DNA from: an uncultured Verrucomicrobiota bacterium
Lineage (GTDB): Bacteria > Verrucomicrobiota > Verrucomicrobiia > Opitutales > Intestinicryptomonadaceae
Assembly (NCBI GenBank): GCA_949298545.1
Contig: CASFWX010000035.1
Coordinates: forward strand, 1-57,038
Length of the DNA stretch: 57,038 nucleotides
Direction of reading: 5' to 3'
Under the pieces are notes generated by a model. That model was not told the DNA's origin. It worked only from the letters and a program-made list of their open reading frames with translations, and searched no databases. This document shows, in pieces, positions 24,463-33,709 of this stretch. The position numbers were made by a program, and so were the translations under genes. How positions within the stretch are numbered: the stretch's first letter is position 1; each line of letters opens with the position of its first letter.

Positions 24463-26628
24463 CTATCTTCGTTCGAGAGAATCGTAATCCTCCCAGAGAA
24501 TATCTGAAAATCTGAAGAAGTATATCTCTCCCTCCTCCGAACCGACAAGTATTCCCTTTTGGCGCCCGCCGAAATCGGCTACCGAAGCGGAGCAGGAATG
24601 CCAGCCGAAACTTGTGAATAAGCCCTGTTGCTTATGCTGCTTCATGCGCATAAGGCGCGGATATTCAAATACTGGATTGTCGTCGTCGCCAACGTTTTTA
24701 AGCCACAATACGCCGGTCTTTCTGGCGTCGCCCTTTAAGTTGCGGGGGATGCCCCTTTTGGGTTCGGGCATTGCGCACGAGGCTATGGCGCCTACGAGGA
24801 TGTCCGTCTTTCCGTCTCCATCTACATCCGCAAGCATGAATTTCAATCTGCCGGTTTCGCCGCTGCGGACTTCATACGAGCCTATGGGCGATCCGTCGAC
24901 AAGTTTGAGTTTTCCCCTGTCCTCAAGATTGCGGGAATCCATTTTCCAATACATGCGCAACTGGTTGTCGTCGTCGAGAATTACATATCCGACTTTCCCG
25001 TTTGAAAGTTTTGCAACTCCCGGGCGCTGGCGCCACGCCCCATGCAAATCAACCCCGTTGCAATACAAAGGCTTCCTGGCGCGGAAATTTTCCGATCTGC
25101 GGTCGCCCTTATTAAAATACACCCCGAACCTGGAGGAATTGTCGCCTGTAATCAAATCGTAAAGCCCGTCGCCGTCCCAGTCATAGACAGTCGGGCAGAC
25201 ATACCCGAAATGCGCTTCGCCGGGTCCCTGCAAGTTGAGATATCCGCCCTTTTCCGAAAAGGGCTCGCCGTCGAGAAGCATGCGCTTCGGCTCGGTAAAC
25301 GCCGGCATTCCCCTGCGCCCGACATTCTTAAACCAGACGACTTCTCCGAGCGAATTGCCCGCGACAATATCCGCCAAACCGTCGCCGTCCCAATCTGCGC
25401 AGCTGACAACCGGAAGGGTGCCGCAGTAAATGCGGCCCCCATTCTGCCTGACGGGAATGGGCGGGTCGAATTCCGGAATGCCGTCTTTGGAGTAGGAGCG
25501 AAACTTGTAATAGTATATGCCGCACTCTCCCCCGATTAGCAGATTCGGCTTGCCGTCACCGGCATACACTGCGCATGAAGTCGCTATTGCGGGAGTCCTC
25601 AGAGCTATTCCGCCTTGCCGGCACAAGCCGCTTCTATCCAAAGTTCCGTCGGGACGAATTGTATAATGAATAATATTTCCGCTGTCCGTTCCGACAAATA
25701 TGGATCTTTTCGATTCTGCATCTTTTGAAGGCGTTTGGCAGGCAAGATTTTTGTTTGCATCTTCCATTTCCTCGTGAGTCATCTCAGCCTTTTTCCCAGT
25801 CCCGCCGGAAAGTCCTGATTCCGCATCGGAATTCGAAGTTTTGCCAATGAGAGATTGAGCATCTTCAAAATGGGGTGAAACCCTGTTGAGAATAATTCCC
25901 TCCTCTTTCGAGGGAGTCGCCTGGAGCGGTTTGGAAAGCGAATCTCCCGTAAGCGAATCGAGCTTCTGAACAAATAGGAACTGCCGCCTTTCTCCGCCGC
26001 GCCACGCGCCCATTCCGTCGAAAGGATAATAAGGAACGCCGCGTTTGACGCTCGTCCAAGTATCGAGCCAACCCTCCGCCGGAGGCCTAATCTGGACGGA
26101 TCCGCGCGAGTATATCAGAAAGGATCCGTCCCCGCACTCCACAATTCCCCTAAACCCCGGAACTTTTAAGGGCTTCCCTATGGAGATAAATTTCATCGTT
26201 GGAATATCCAATTTCGAGCGATGCAGCTCGTCCCCGACATTCCAAAATCCGAGTATACTGCCGTCGGAGCTCTTAAAAACCGCGCAATTTCTGGAAAGCA
26301 TGCGCTTTCCAGAAAGCTCCAATTCCGGAGGAAGCGAAAAGAAGTCGACCTTCTTAAATACGGGCCCGCCGTCGTCCGCCTCGCCGTCGGGCAGATAAAA
26401 CCAGACCCTGTTCTTATCGCGCGCTATGCCGGTGACGAGCATGGCAAACCCTTTTTTGCCGTCTCCGAGATCGAAAACGCCCAGCGGGACGTTATTCATG
26501 CCCTCCGCTATCTGCGACATTCCCGAGCTTTCTATAGGAGAGCCGTCGCAAGGCAATTGGACAAGCGCCTGCGCGAAGCTATGCGCACAGGCAAAGCACA
26601 CAATAAGAAGAGTCCTCTTAAAAAGCAT
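24463..26628 (-). CDS. Secreted FG-GAP/VCBS repeat protein
   Basis: 721 residues with a signal peptide (about 1-21). The second half carries at least three FG-GAP/VCBS-like units: CADWDGDGLADIVAG, YDWDGDGLYDLITG and ADVDGDGKTDILVGA. Each contains a DxDxDG calcium-binding loop followed by a beta strand and a W/F-N-G segment. Such repeats form a beta-propeller and are found on secreted proteins that bind glycans or other surface structures. The first half also looks like beta-sheet and has no recognised catalytic site. It follows the family 2 glycosidase gene by two bases on the same strand, so it is probably its partner in polysaccharide use. Terminator-like hairpin follows. Confidence 0.8.
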   Translation of the reverse strand: MLFKRTLLIVCFACAHSFAQALVQLPCDGSPIESSGMSQIAEGMNNVPLGVFDLGDGKKGFAMLVTGIARDKNRVWFYLPDGEADDGGPVFKKVDFFSLPPELELSGKRMLSRNCAVFKSSDGSILGFWNVGDELHRSKLDIPTMKFISIGKPLKVPGFRGIVECGDGSFLIYSRGSVQIRPPAEGWLDTWTSVKRGVPYYPFDGMGAWRGGERRQFLFVQKLDSLTGDSLSKPLQATPSKEEGIILNRVSPHFEDAQSLIGKTSNSDAESGLSGGTGKKAEMTHEEMEDANKNLACQTPSKDAESKRSIFVGTDSGNIIHYTIRPDGTLDRSGLCRQGGIALRTPAIATSCAVYAGDGKPNLLIGGECGIYYYKFRSYSKDGIPEFDPPIPVRQNGGRIYCGTLPVVSCADWDGDGLADIVAGNSLGEVVWFKNVGRRGMPAFTEPKRMLLDGEPFSEKGGYLNLQGPGEAHFGYVCPTVYDWDGDGLYDLITGDNSSRFGVYFNKGDRRSENFRARKPLYCNGVDLHGAWRQRPGVAKLSNGKVGYVILDDDNQLRMYWKMDSRNLEDRGKLKLVDGSPIGSYEVRSGETGRLKFMLADVDGDGKTDILVGAIASCAMPEPKRGIPRNLKGDARKTGVLWLKNVGDDDNPVFEYPRLMRMKQHKQQGLFTSFGWHSCSASVADFGGRQKGILVGSEEGEIYFFRFSDILWEDYDSLERR

Positions 26629-26630
26629 CG

Positions 26631-28481
26631 TTATTTAAGCGAATTTATTAGCGACTGATTTATTTCCTTAAGCTGCTTCTCATTAAATTTTACAACTTTA
26701 CGGTCGTAAGTCATGATGCCGTTTATTTCGCCCTCCACATCAGTTGTCTGGGTGTAAATCGCCGCCGACACTCCGAACTTAATAAGCGACTTCAGGTCTT
26801 CGACGTATTCGGCATACCTGTTCAAGACTTCGCCGGGATTTTTAAATTCGACATAGCCCCAAGCCTTATCCATCTTCCAAGAATTTTCAGGTATTCTGTA
26901 GCCGATGCCGCCGTATTCGCCTATTACATTTACCATTTTCCGGATAAAGACATTGACTATGGGGTTGGGATAATTGTGCGAGTCGAGAATATCCCCGCAA
27001 TCCACATAGAAGTTGCCGCCGCTGGCAGCGTTTACGAGGCGCGTAGGGTCATACTGTTTTGTCCACTTCACGACATTGACAGTGTCGAACTGCCCCCAAC
27101 GCTCGTTGAAGGGAACCCAAACTCCTATGCAGGGATACGAGTAAAGCTCGTCCATAATTTCCTTCCATTCTGCCATATGGAGTTTCTTGCGCTCCTCACA
27201 AGCCCAATCCTTATCGGAAACGGACATGAATGTCGTAAATATCCATTTGTCCTCCGAATAGCTCTTTCTGCCGGGATGGTCGGGCAAGTTGCTTCCGGAC
27301 GGCATATCCTGCCATACAAAGATTCCGAGCCTGTCGCAATGCATATACCAGCGGGCGGGTTCAACCTTTATATGTTTTCTTATGGTATTGAATCCCCAAT
27401 CTTTTGTCTTTTGAATGTCGAATTTTAGAGCTTCGTCGGTCGGAGCCGTATATAAGCCGTCGGGCCACCAACCCTGGTCGAGCAAGCCAAATGAATAGAA
27501 TGGCTCATTATTCAAGTATATTCTCTTAAATGCGTCACGTTTGCGCTCGTTCTTTTCCGTCACTACAGAAATCTTGCGCAGAGCCGCATAGCTCTTAGCT
27601 TCGTCTATTTTTTTGCCGTCCTTAAAAAGCGATACGGAAACGTCGTATATGAACGGAGAAGCAGGTGACCACGCCTTGGGATTTGCAAGCGCCGCTACTG
27701 CGCTTTCGCCGGGTTTTGCCTCAGCGGAGGCTACTTTATCCGCGCCGTCAAAGACATCCACTACAAACTTGTCTGCGCCGCACGCCTCAACTTCAAATGC
27801 GAAGCGAGACCTGTCAAAATCGGGAGTAGTTCTTATTTTCTTTATATATGTTTCCGGAACAGGTTCGAGCCATACGGTCTGCCAAATTCCGCTCATAGCC
27901 GTATAAAAGCAGCCATAGGGCTTCATTACCTGTTTGCCGCGCGGTTGAACACCGTAGTCTGTCGGATCCTCGACCCTAACCCTGATAGTGTTCTTTCCGC
28001 CTTCTTTGAGAGCTTTGCTTATGTCAAACGAGAACGGCGCATGACCGCCGACATGACCGCCAACTTTCACCCCGTTGACCCATACTTCGCACTTCCAATC
28101 CACTGCGCCAAAATGGAGAAGGATTTTTTTGCCCGCCCACTTTTCGGGGATCTCAAATTCGCGCTCATACCAGAGCGCATCGTCTTTTGTAAAAGTTCTC
28201 CCCACCCCGGAAAGCGACGACTCGACCGCAAAGGGAACAAGTATTTTACCGTCGGGCTTTGAATAATCCTTGTCTATGGCGGTTATGGAATAATCCCAGA
28301 GACCGTTGAGGTTCAACCAATCGGGACGTTCCAAAAGCGGGCGCGGATATTCAGGCAGAACATTTTCAACATCGATTTTCTTTGCCCAATCAGTCATTAT
28401 CTGACCTTCGACAGGTTTCCATTGCGCAGTCGCAGCTTGTACAAACGCGCAGGCGAGAATTAAGGATAGAATGGATTTCAT
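26631..28481 (-). CDS. Secreted glycoside hydrolase family 2 protein
   Basis: 616 residues from the ATG at 28481, the start of a standard signal peptide (about 1-19); an in-frame ATG at 28493 would add four residues. The order is GH2 jelly-roll sugar-binding domain (about 60-210, including WVNGVKVGGHVGGHAPFSFD), immunoglobulin-like domain (about 215-300) and TIM barrel (about 310-600). The acid/base Glu460 lies in VPFNERWGQ and the nucleophile Glu522 in VIGEYGGIG. Family members hydrolyse beta-galactosides, beta-glucuronides, beta-mannosides or related bonds; the exact substrate cannot be read here. It is translated with the FG-GAP protein, two bases away. The signal peptide points to the periplasm or outside. 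Confidence 0.88.
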   Translation of the reverse strand: MKSILSLILACAFVQAATAQWKPVEGQIMTDWAKKIDVENVLPEYPRPLLERPDWLNLNGLWDYSITAIDKDYSKPDGKILVPFAVESSLSGVGRTFTKDDALWYEREFEIPEKWAGKKILLHFGAVDWKCEVWVNGVKVGGHVGGHAPFSFDISKALKEGGKNTIRVRVEDPTDYGVQPRGKQVMKPYGCFYTAMSGIWQTVWLEPVPETYIKKIRTTPDFDRSRFAFEVEACGADKFVVDVFDGADKVASAEAKPGESAVAALANPKAWSPASPFIYDVSVSLFKDGKKIDEAKSYAALRKISVVTEKNERKRDAFKRIYLNNEPFYSFGLLDQGWWPDGLYTAPTDEALKFDIQKTKDWGFNTIRKHIKVEPARWYMHCDRLGIFVWQDMPSGSNLPDHPGRKSYSEDKWIFTTFMSVSDKDWACEERKKLHMAEWKEIMDELYSYPCIGVWVPFNERWGQFDTVNVVKWTKQYDPTRLVNAASGGNFYVDCGDILDSHNYPNPIVNVFIRKMVNVIGEYGGIGYRIPENSWKMDKAWGYVEFKNPGEVLNRYAEYVEDLKSLIKFGVSAAIYTQTTDVEGEINGIMTYDRKVVKFNEKQLKEINQSLINSLK

Positions 28482-28716
28482 ATATAGTTTCATAAATTAA
28501 TATTAGGTTTACAAAATGAATCTAATGCGGTCAAGTTTTTTAAAGCTAAAAAAAATTACTTTTAGCAGGCCCTGTGAACAAGCATACCCTCCGCAGGCGA
28601 GGACAAACCTCCCCAAAACGCCGCGCAAAAAAGAATTTACGCGCGCGTTTCCGGGGGATAAATCTCGCCTCAAAAAGCTTTGCAAGCAAGATTATCTTTT
28701 AGGCACTTGCGCAATA
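28482..28716. other. Intergenic region between glycosidase and PEP-CTERM gene 2
   Basis: About 235 bases. An imperfect hairpin spans 28611-28657: outer CCCC/GGGG, then AAACGC/GCGTTT and inner GCGC/GCGC. On the minus strand it is not followed by a T-run, so it may be a weak terminator or an RNA-stability structure after PEP-CTERM gene 2. The upstream promoter of the glycosidase operon must also be here, but no clear pair is seen. Confidence 0.4.
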
Positions 28717-30294
28717 TTAGCGGCGGCGGCGCAAATAGGCAAAGAGCAAAGCGCCCACTCCGAAAATCGCCGCATAAGTGGAAGGCTCTGGAACAAAAGC
28801 AAAACTTATCCAAAGTCCGTCGTCGCGTATCGAGAAATTGTGGTTGTACATTCCGCGGATATCGTTAATAAGGGTGCCTGTTGCCGTAAAATCAGAAGCC
28901 GAAAGTGTAGTTTGATTTGTGACGTTGTCCCACGATACAAGATGGAACTCAGAATCCCCGTCGAGAGCAAACAGGTCGGAATTGAATTCAAAGCACAAGC
29001 CGCCATCGACAATTCCGTCATCATACATTCCGCCGTTGAGAGTAATCATAGAGCTGCCCGCCGAAGTGTTTTCAACCACTATGGTCCCGGATTTCCAATA
29101 AATGCTTTCCGCCTTCAATACGGGAACGTCGTTTCTGGCGCTTTTTGTAATCCATAGTTTGCCCGTATTCGACCCGTCTCCAGAAGTATCGGAATACATC
29201 AAGATATCGCCGGAGTTAACCGTGTTATAAACTGCGAGCGTACCGCTTATAATTTCTATTCCAGCGCTGAATGAATTCGTATAGCCCGTCAGCTTCTGCA
29301 CCGATCCAGCTGTTCCCATCATAACTAAATACATCGACATATTTGCCGAGTCCCCGTCCTGAACCGCGCCTGTAAAAGTCTGAAGTGGAGTATCGTTTCG
29401 AAATACGAGAGCGGTTGTTCCGGCATCGTTTCTAGCGCCTGCCTTAAGCGTGCCTGAAACTCCGCTGATCCCTCCGACGCTCGTTATTGAAGTGGCGTAA
29501 ACCGAATAATTCCTGCGGCTCAATACCAGCATTGGAACACCGCCGTCAACAACCGACATGCTTATAATGCCGTCTATTACCGTAGTCGGGCTGAGATAAT
29601 TTTCCCTCGTAAACGTCTGACCAGAGCAAGTCTTATCGAGAGTATTGATGAATACAAAAGTTCTTCCCGACAATTCCAAGTCGCCTCCTATGTGAAGCGA
29701 TCTAAGCCCTTTGCTAGTAGGAACATCACTTCCGGAACTAATCGACACTTGTCCGCCGAGGGAAAAATTTAAAAGCTGCGCACTGGTATTCCCGCCAGTT
29801 ACGCTCAAATTGCCCTTCACGTCCAAAGCAAGTCCGCCGTAATCGCTCCCTTGGTCAAATTGAATTGTAGCTACGGCCGGATTGTTCACCGTCAGCGAAT
29901 TCATAGTCCACACTCCGGATCCGCTTCCGCCGTGAAATTGGAAGTTGACGCTAAAATCCTCAAAAAGCACATCGCCCGAAGTTATTACTGCCGAAGTATT
30001 GATGTAATTATTCTTAGTCCCGGCTTTGACGTAGGACTGATTGAATACGAGATTTGTGGAGGAATTTATTGTCGTTCCGCTTGGAACGGTCGCATCATAA
30101 GGCTTCCCCGCGGAGGAATCCCAATATGAGAACGCCTTATAGTCGTCTGCCCCGTTGGTTATTGCGCCATTAGATCCGGCATTTATTCCGTAGTTTGTCC
30201 AGTATAAGGCACTTGTCCAATCTACAGCCATAACACTTTGGAGGAACGCCGCCGAAAATACGGCAACCGGTATTATTTTCTTATATGCCTTCAT
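28717..30294 (-). CDS. PEP-CTERM surface protein 2
   Basis: 525 residues with a signal peptide (about 1-23, ending in SVMA). The body has repeated beta-strand units with Ser, Thr, Gly and Asn, several containing GGVPMLVLSRRNYS-like or SGTLKAGARND-like edges, as in autotransporter passenger domains. The C-terminus is VPEPSTYAAIFGVGALLFAY followed by five residues with four Arg, a full PEP-CTERM signal. The ribosome binding site is AAAGGAG in an AACAAAGGA context, like PEP-CTERM gene 1. The two proteins have the same layout but no strong stretch in common. Exosortase processing is expected, but no exosortase gene is in the window. Confidence 0.8.
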   Translation of the reverse strand: MKAYKKIIPVAVFSAAFLQSVMAVDWTSALYWTNYGINAGSNGAITNGADDYKAFSYWDSSAGKPYDATVPSGTTINSSTNLVFNQSYVKAGTKNNYINTSAVITSGDVLFEDFSVNFQFHGGSGSGVWTMNSLTVNNPAVATIQFDQGSDYGGLALDVKGNLSVTGGNTSAQLLNFSLGGQVSISSGSDVPTSKGLRSLHIGGDLELSGRTFVFINTLDKTCSGQTFTRENYLSPTTVIDGIISMSVVDGGVPMLVLSRRNYSVYATSITSVGGISGVSGTLKAGARNDAGTTALVFRNDTPLQTFTGAVQDGDSANMSMYLVMMGTAGSVQKLTGYTNSFSAGIEIISGTLAVYNTVNSGDILMYSDTSGDGSNTGKLWITKSARNDVPVLKAESIYWKSGTIVVENTSAGSSMITLNGGMYDDGIVDGGLCFEFNSDLFALDGDSEFHLVSWDNVTNQTTLSASDFTATGTLINDIRGMYNHNFSIRDDGLWISFAFVPEPSTYAAIFGVGALLFAYLRRRR

Positions 30295-30892
30295 CTTTAT
30301 CTCCTTTGTTGTTCAGAATATTCTTTTATTTTGAGATTAATTTTCTTTATAAAAACACGCGCGCCTGCTCCCCAAATCAGCGCGCCCAATGTAGGGAAAC
30401 AACCTATAAACCTTGTATTCATCTGAAATAATAAAAGCTTTGCATAAATCGTTTCTTTATTTAAACTCAGTTTTATTTTTAGCGGAATATATGTCAAGCT
30501 TTTTTAAAAAAAGTTTTTTATTTTAAACGAAATGGCCAATCTGGCCTACAGCTACTCTATTGCACGAATGGAAATTGCTTTATCCGCAAGCAAAATAATA
30601 TAAATAAAGATTTTTTATTTTTTTTAATTAATAAATATTAGAGACTTGATCACCATCAGCCTATGCGCCTATTAGACGAACCTTTTCCCTCCCCGCAAAT
30701 TGGCACAGAAATTTTCATCTTAAAACAATGCAAAAAGTTATACCGAAGACAATGCGCTTTTGTTCCCCCCCCAACAAAAAAAAGAAAATAAAAAAGCGGC
30801 TCTCGCGAGCCGCCTTAAAGAAAGTTTAAATATCGAATAGATGCCTCAAATGGAAAAATCCGACATTATATTCTTCCCTAAAATGAATCTTT
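30295..30892. other. Intergenic region before PEP-CTERM gene 2
   Basis: About 600 bases, very A/T-rich. It contains the leader and promoter region of PEP-CTERM gene 2 at the left and the terminator at 30791-30813 at the right. Homopolymer A and T stretches near 30500-30530 and 30600-30640 could affect DNA shape or transcription. No protein or RNA gene is seen. Confidence 0.5.
30786..30813 (-). terminator. Intrinsic terminator of the oxidoreductase operon
   Basis: A 7-bp stem pairs GCGGCTC (30796-30802) with GAGCCGC (30807-30813) around a four-base loop. On the minus strand it is followed by TTTTTATTTTC. It lies about 80 bases after the stop of the discoidin-like gene. Confidence 0.8.
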
Positions 30893-31531
30893 TTACTTTC
30901 CGTAAACTTCAACTTCTACGTAATTGTTATCCGCAGTGGCGGTATTGCCGTTTGAATAGAAGCGGACATAGCGCGCTTTTACGGGCGGATTAATTACAAA
31001 AAGTTTGCCGTAATGTGAATCGACATAGTGTTTATCGGTGCCTTTGCCGAGTTTTGCGGAATTATCGTGGTCGTTATTGAATATGGTGGTGACACCTTTT
31101 TTAAATTCGGGGTCATCGGAAACCTGCACAATTACGTCTTTGTATGCGCGCTTCTGAACGTGATAGTGCCAGAGAGCTATCGCATAGAGCTCGGCTGACT
31201 TTTCGAGATCTATCTGAACCCACTGAAGGCCGTCGGCAATAATGACATAATAGCCTTCCGAACTGTCTTTTTCGCCGTCAGTAATGAGCTCGAGCTCGCC
31301 TATCAAGGGGAAGTCGTCCGAACTGGTGACTTTCTTTCCTTTTGCCAAGTTGGTCACGCCGTCCGGAACTTCTATTTCCGGAGGAGGAGCTTCGCGCTCG
31401 AGATTCTCAATTTTTATCGGAACTTCAGTCCCGACCAATTGAGCCTCTGGAAGCTTTATCTTGAGCTTTGCCGCCGAAGCCGAAAGAGCGACGCAAGCGA
31501 ATGCGCAGAATAACAGTATAATTTTCTTCAT
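30893..31531 (-). CDS. Secreted discoidin (F5/8 type C)-like protein
   Basis: 212 residues with a signal peptide (about 1-20). The mature part opens with a short beta-rich segment. It then has a galactose-binding-like domain (about 58-212) with TNLAKGKKVTSSD, the LITDG turn, WVQIDLEKSAELYAIALWHY, VIVQVSDDPEFKKGVTTIF and VKARYVRFYSNG...NYVEVEVYG, all hallmark strands of F5/8 type C domains. It binds carbohydrate or another surface ligand in most relatives; no enzyme motif is seen. It is the last gene of the operon with the Tat-exported oxidoreductase 23 bases upstream. The leader carries the shared AACAAAGGA ribosome binding site. A role in bringing the oxidoreductase to glycans is inference. 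Confidence 0.75.
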   Translation of the reverse strand: MKKIILLFCAFACVALSASAAKLKIKLPEAQLVGTEVPIKIENLEREAPPPEIEVPDGVTNLAKGKKVTSSDDFPLIGELELITDGEKDSSEGYYVIIADGLQWVQIDLEKSAELYAIALWHYHVQKRAYKDVIVQVSDDPEFKKGVTTIFNNDHDNSAKLGKGTDKHYVDSHYGKLFVINPPVKARYVRFYSNGNTATADNNYVEVEVYGK

Positions 31532-31554
31532 TTCTTTTCCTTTGTTTAAAAAAT

Positions 31555-32889
31555 TTAATCGCTGACTACGAAATCGGCATCTTCAAAGTCCAAGGGTCCC
31601 TTCTCTATCGCCTCGCGAGCCTTAAACACGGCAGCTTCCGCTTCAAAAGCGTGTTCGCCATCGCAATTCAAGGCTTCCTTGCCCAAAACGGCGTTTATAA
31701 AGTTTTCAAGGTGGTACATGTGTATTGGCTTATTCTTCTCAAATCCGGGAATATTTTCCGGGAAATCGTAGCTGGCAAGCGCAGCAGACTCCCTCACATC
31801 TACAGCCGCCACAGCGTCGGAGGCATTGCTTTTACCAATTATTCCTTGGTTTACAAGCGGTTCCCATTTCGGGGCTTCCGCCTCGCGGAACAATTTGGAA
31901 ATGCCGGGATTTTCCGACATTTTAAGAGTTCCTTTGTCGCCCATAAACGTTTCGAAATATCCGCCGCCGGAGGAGGTCGTCGTCAATACCTGATAAAACA
32001 CCTGAGCTTTTCTGCCCTGGAAGGTTTTATCGAAGTCGAAAATGCACATTACGTTGTCGTCCCAATCCTTTTTGTAATAGTCTTTATTTCCCGAAGCCAT
32101 TACGCGAGTGGGACGCGCACCCAGCATCCAGCCGAAAATGTCGATCTGGTGGGCGCCGAGGTCGGAAATTGCGCCGCCACCTAATCCTTTGTACCATCTC
32201 CAGTTGAGGAACTGGTGCATGTCTTTGTACCCGTACTTATTCAAAGTCTCCTGAGGAATCACAACTTTGGGAGCACAGGTTACGTCTTTTGTCACTGCCC
32301 TGTTCCACTGCCCGTTGCACGCCATTATATCTCCGCAAATGTTGTTCTTGTGGAGCAGAACATCGCGGGCATATATATAACGGGGGTTGCTCTTGCGCTG
32401 GTGTCCGATTTGCAGAAGCTTTTTACTTTCCCGCGCAGCGCGAACCATCGCTTTGGCACCTTCGACTGTGTCGGACATCATCTTTTCGCAATAGACGTTG
32501 ACGCCGGCCTTGAGGAAATCGACCGTCATTGGCGAATGCCAAAAATCGGGAGTCGCAATTACGACAGCGTCGAGATCTTTGGCATGTTTGGCTATGAGAT
32601 CCTTGTAATCTTCATACCTTGCAGCCTTCTGTTTCTTTTCGCGGAATATGCGCACAAAAGCCATTGTCAAACGGGGTTTCCATATGTCGCATACTGCCAC
32701 AAAGTTCAAATTCGGTATTTTGAGAAGGCTGTCCACGAGAACTTCACCTTCTTTCCCGTAGCCAACAATGGCTATATTAACTTTATCCTTGGGATTGCCC
32801 TGCGCATGCAAAAGCCCTGATGATAGCACCAAACCGCCGCAAGCCACTCCGGATGTTTTTAAAAAATCTCTTCTTGAATAATTTTTCAT
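31555..32889 (-). CDS. Tat-exported Gfo/Idh/MocA family oxidoreductase
   Basis: 444 residues from the ATG at 32889; an ATG at 32904 would add five. The N-terminus has a twin-arginine signal, NYSRRDFLKTSGVACGGLVL, ending near HAQG, so the enzyme is folded with its cofactor before export. The Rossmann domain starts at NIAIVGYGKEGEVL. It continues with the VCDIW and VVIATPDFWHSP strands and the CEKMMSD motif in the place of the usual EKP. The C-terminal substrate domain has GGGAISDLGAHQIDIFGWML with the expected catalytic Asp/His pair. The family oxidises or reduces sugars with NAD(P). Secreted members include sugar 3-dehydrogenases and glycosidases. It is in an operon with a DoxX-like and a discoidin-like protein. 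Confidence 0.88.
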   Translation of the reverse strand: MKNYSRRDFLKTSGVACGGLVLSSGLLHAQGNPKDKVNIAIVGYGKEGEVLVDSLLKIPNLNFVAVCDIWKPRLTMAFVRIFREKKQKAARYEDYKDLIAKHAKDLDAVVIATPDFWHSPMTVDFLKAGVNVYCEKMMSDTVEGAKAMVRAARESKKLLQIGHQRKSNPRYIYARDVLLHKNNICGDIMACNGQWNRAVTKDVTCAPKVVIPQETLNKYGYKDMHQFLNWRWYKGLGGGAISDLGAHQIDIFGWMLGARPTRVMASGNKDYYKKDWDDNVMCIFDFDKTFQGRKAQVFYQVLTTTSSGGGYFETFMGDKGTLKMSENPGISKLFREAEAPKWEPLVNQGIIGKSNASDAVAAVDVRESAALASYDFPENIPGFEKNKPIHMYHLENFINAVLGKEALNCDGEHAFEAEAAVFKAREAIEKGPLDFEDADFVVSD

Positions 32890-32910
32890 ATTACAATTTG
32901 ACATTAAAAT

Positions 32911-33528
32911 TTACTTATTGTTGCAACATTTGCAAAAGCCGAAACTTCCGCACTTAACCAATTCAAGCCTGTTGTGGTCGGCCAAAATCAGCGCCATGAC
33001 AATCAGGACCATATGGACTCCCAAATAAGCGATTCCCGCCGCGGCGCTCGGTCCCATTGAAGGCTCGAGAATTATGAACCCCCAAGTGAGCGATATGTAC
33101 AGCAGCCCCATCAGGAAAAGCGTCAGGCGCGTACAAATACCAAGCAACAGAGTCACCCCGAGGCCAATCAGAGCGAAGCCGAGTATGAATGCGTACGGCT
33201 CGACAGCAAAAGCCGGCATCAGCGGGCTTGCGGTAAAAGTCTCGACGGTCATCGGCCCCTTCTCCGGAAGCCCGTGGTAGGCGCTGAAACTGAGCGTATC
33301 GACTATCTTTTCGACGGTGTCGGGCAAATCCGCGACCGACTCGACCGCCTCTTGTTTGCTCATTCCCGCGGCTACAAGCTCCTCTATCGACTTTGCCTTT
33401 TCGGGATTGGCGACCTCGGCAGGCGCCTTAGTTATAAACTTTGTCAGCCCCGTTCCTATCGCGCGGGCGGCGAGCCAGAAACGAAGAAGCCAAAATGCCA
33501 TAGTATATGTTAGGTTTGATGCTTTCAT
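32911..33528 (-). CDS. DoxX-like membrane protein with a Cys-rich tail
   Basis: 205 residues with about four membrane helices: about 10-28, 113-131, 136-155 and 163-183. A loop of about 80 residues between the first and second (about 30-110) contains an EEL...GMSKQEAVESV helix and is larger than in small DoxX proteins. The C-terminal tail holds CGSFGFCKCCNNK with four Cys in ten residues, a possible metal or thiol site. Similarity to the DoxX family rests on the helix pattern and an FGFALIGLGVTLLLGI-like core, so the assignment is tentative. It is co-transcribed with the Tat-exported oxidoreductase, whose gene begins 21 bases downstream. A role as its membrane redox partner is inference. Confidence 0.55.
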   Translation of the reverse strand: MKASNLTYTMAFWLLRFWLAARAIGTGLTKFITKAPAEVANPEKAKSIEELVAAGMSKQEAVESVADLPDTVEKIVDTLSFSAYHGLPEKGPMTVETFTASPLMPAFAVEPYAFILGFALIGLGVTLLLGICTRLTLFLMGLLYISLTWGFIILEPSMGPSAAAGIAYLGVHMVLIVMALILADHNRLELVKCGSFGFCKCCNNK

Positions 33529-33659
33529 TTATTTAATATATATAGATAGTTTCTAAAAAAATAATTAGCGACAAGAGCGCTTTTGTAAAGCATTTTTAAA
33601 GGAAATAGCCATTTAGTAAAATATTATTAAAAACTAAGCGCTTTTTTATAAAAACGCAC

Positions 33660-33689
33660 TCCGGCGCTTGCTTCTAAACAAACGCCGGA
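33660..33689 (-). terminator. Probable terminator of the sugar isomerase gene
   Basis: A 7-bp stem pairs TCCGGCG (33660-33666) with CGCCGGA (33683-33689), extended by TTG/CAA after a mismatch. On the minus strand a TTTTT tract follows after six other bases. It lies 20 bases after the stop of the isomerase gene. Confidence 0.45.
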
Positions 33690-33709
33690 AACCGCGCGCA
33701 AGATTCCCG

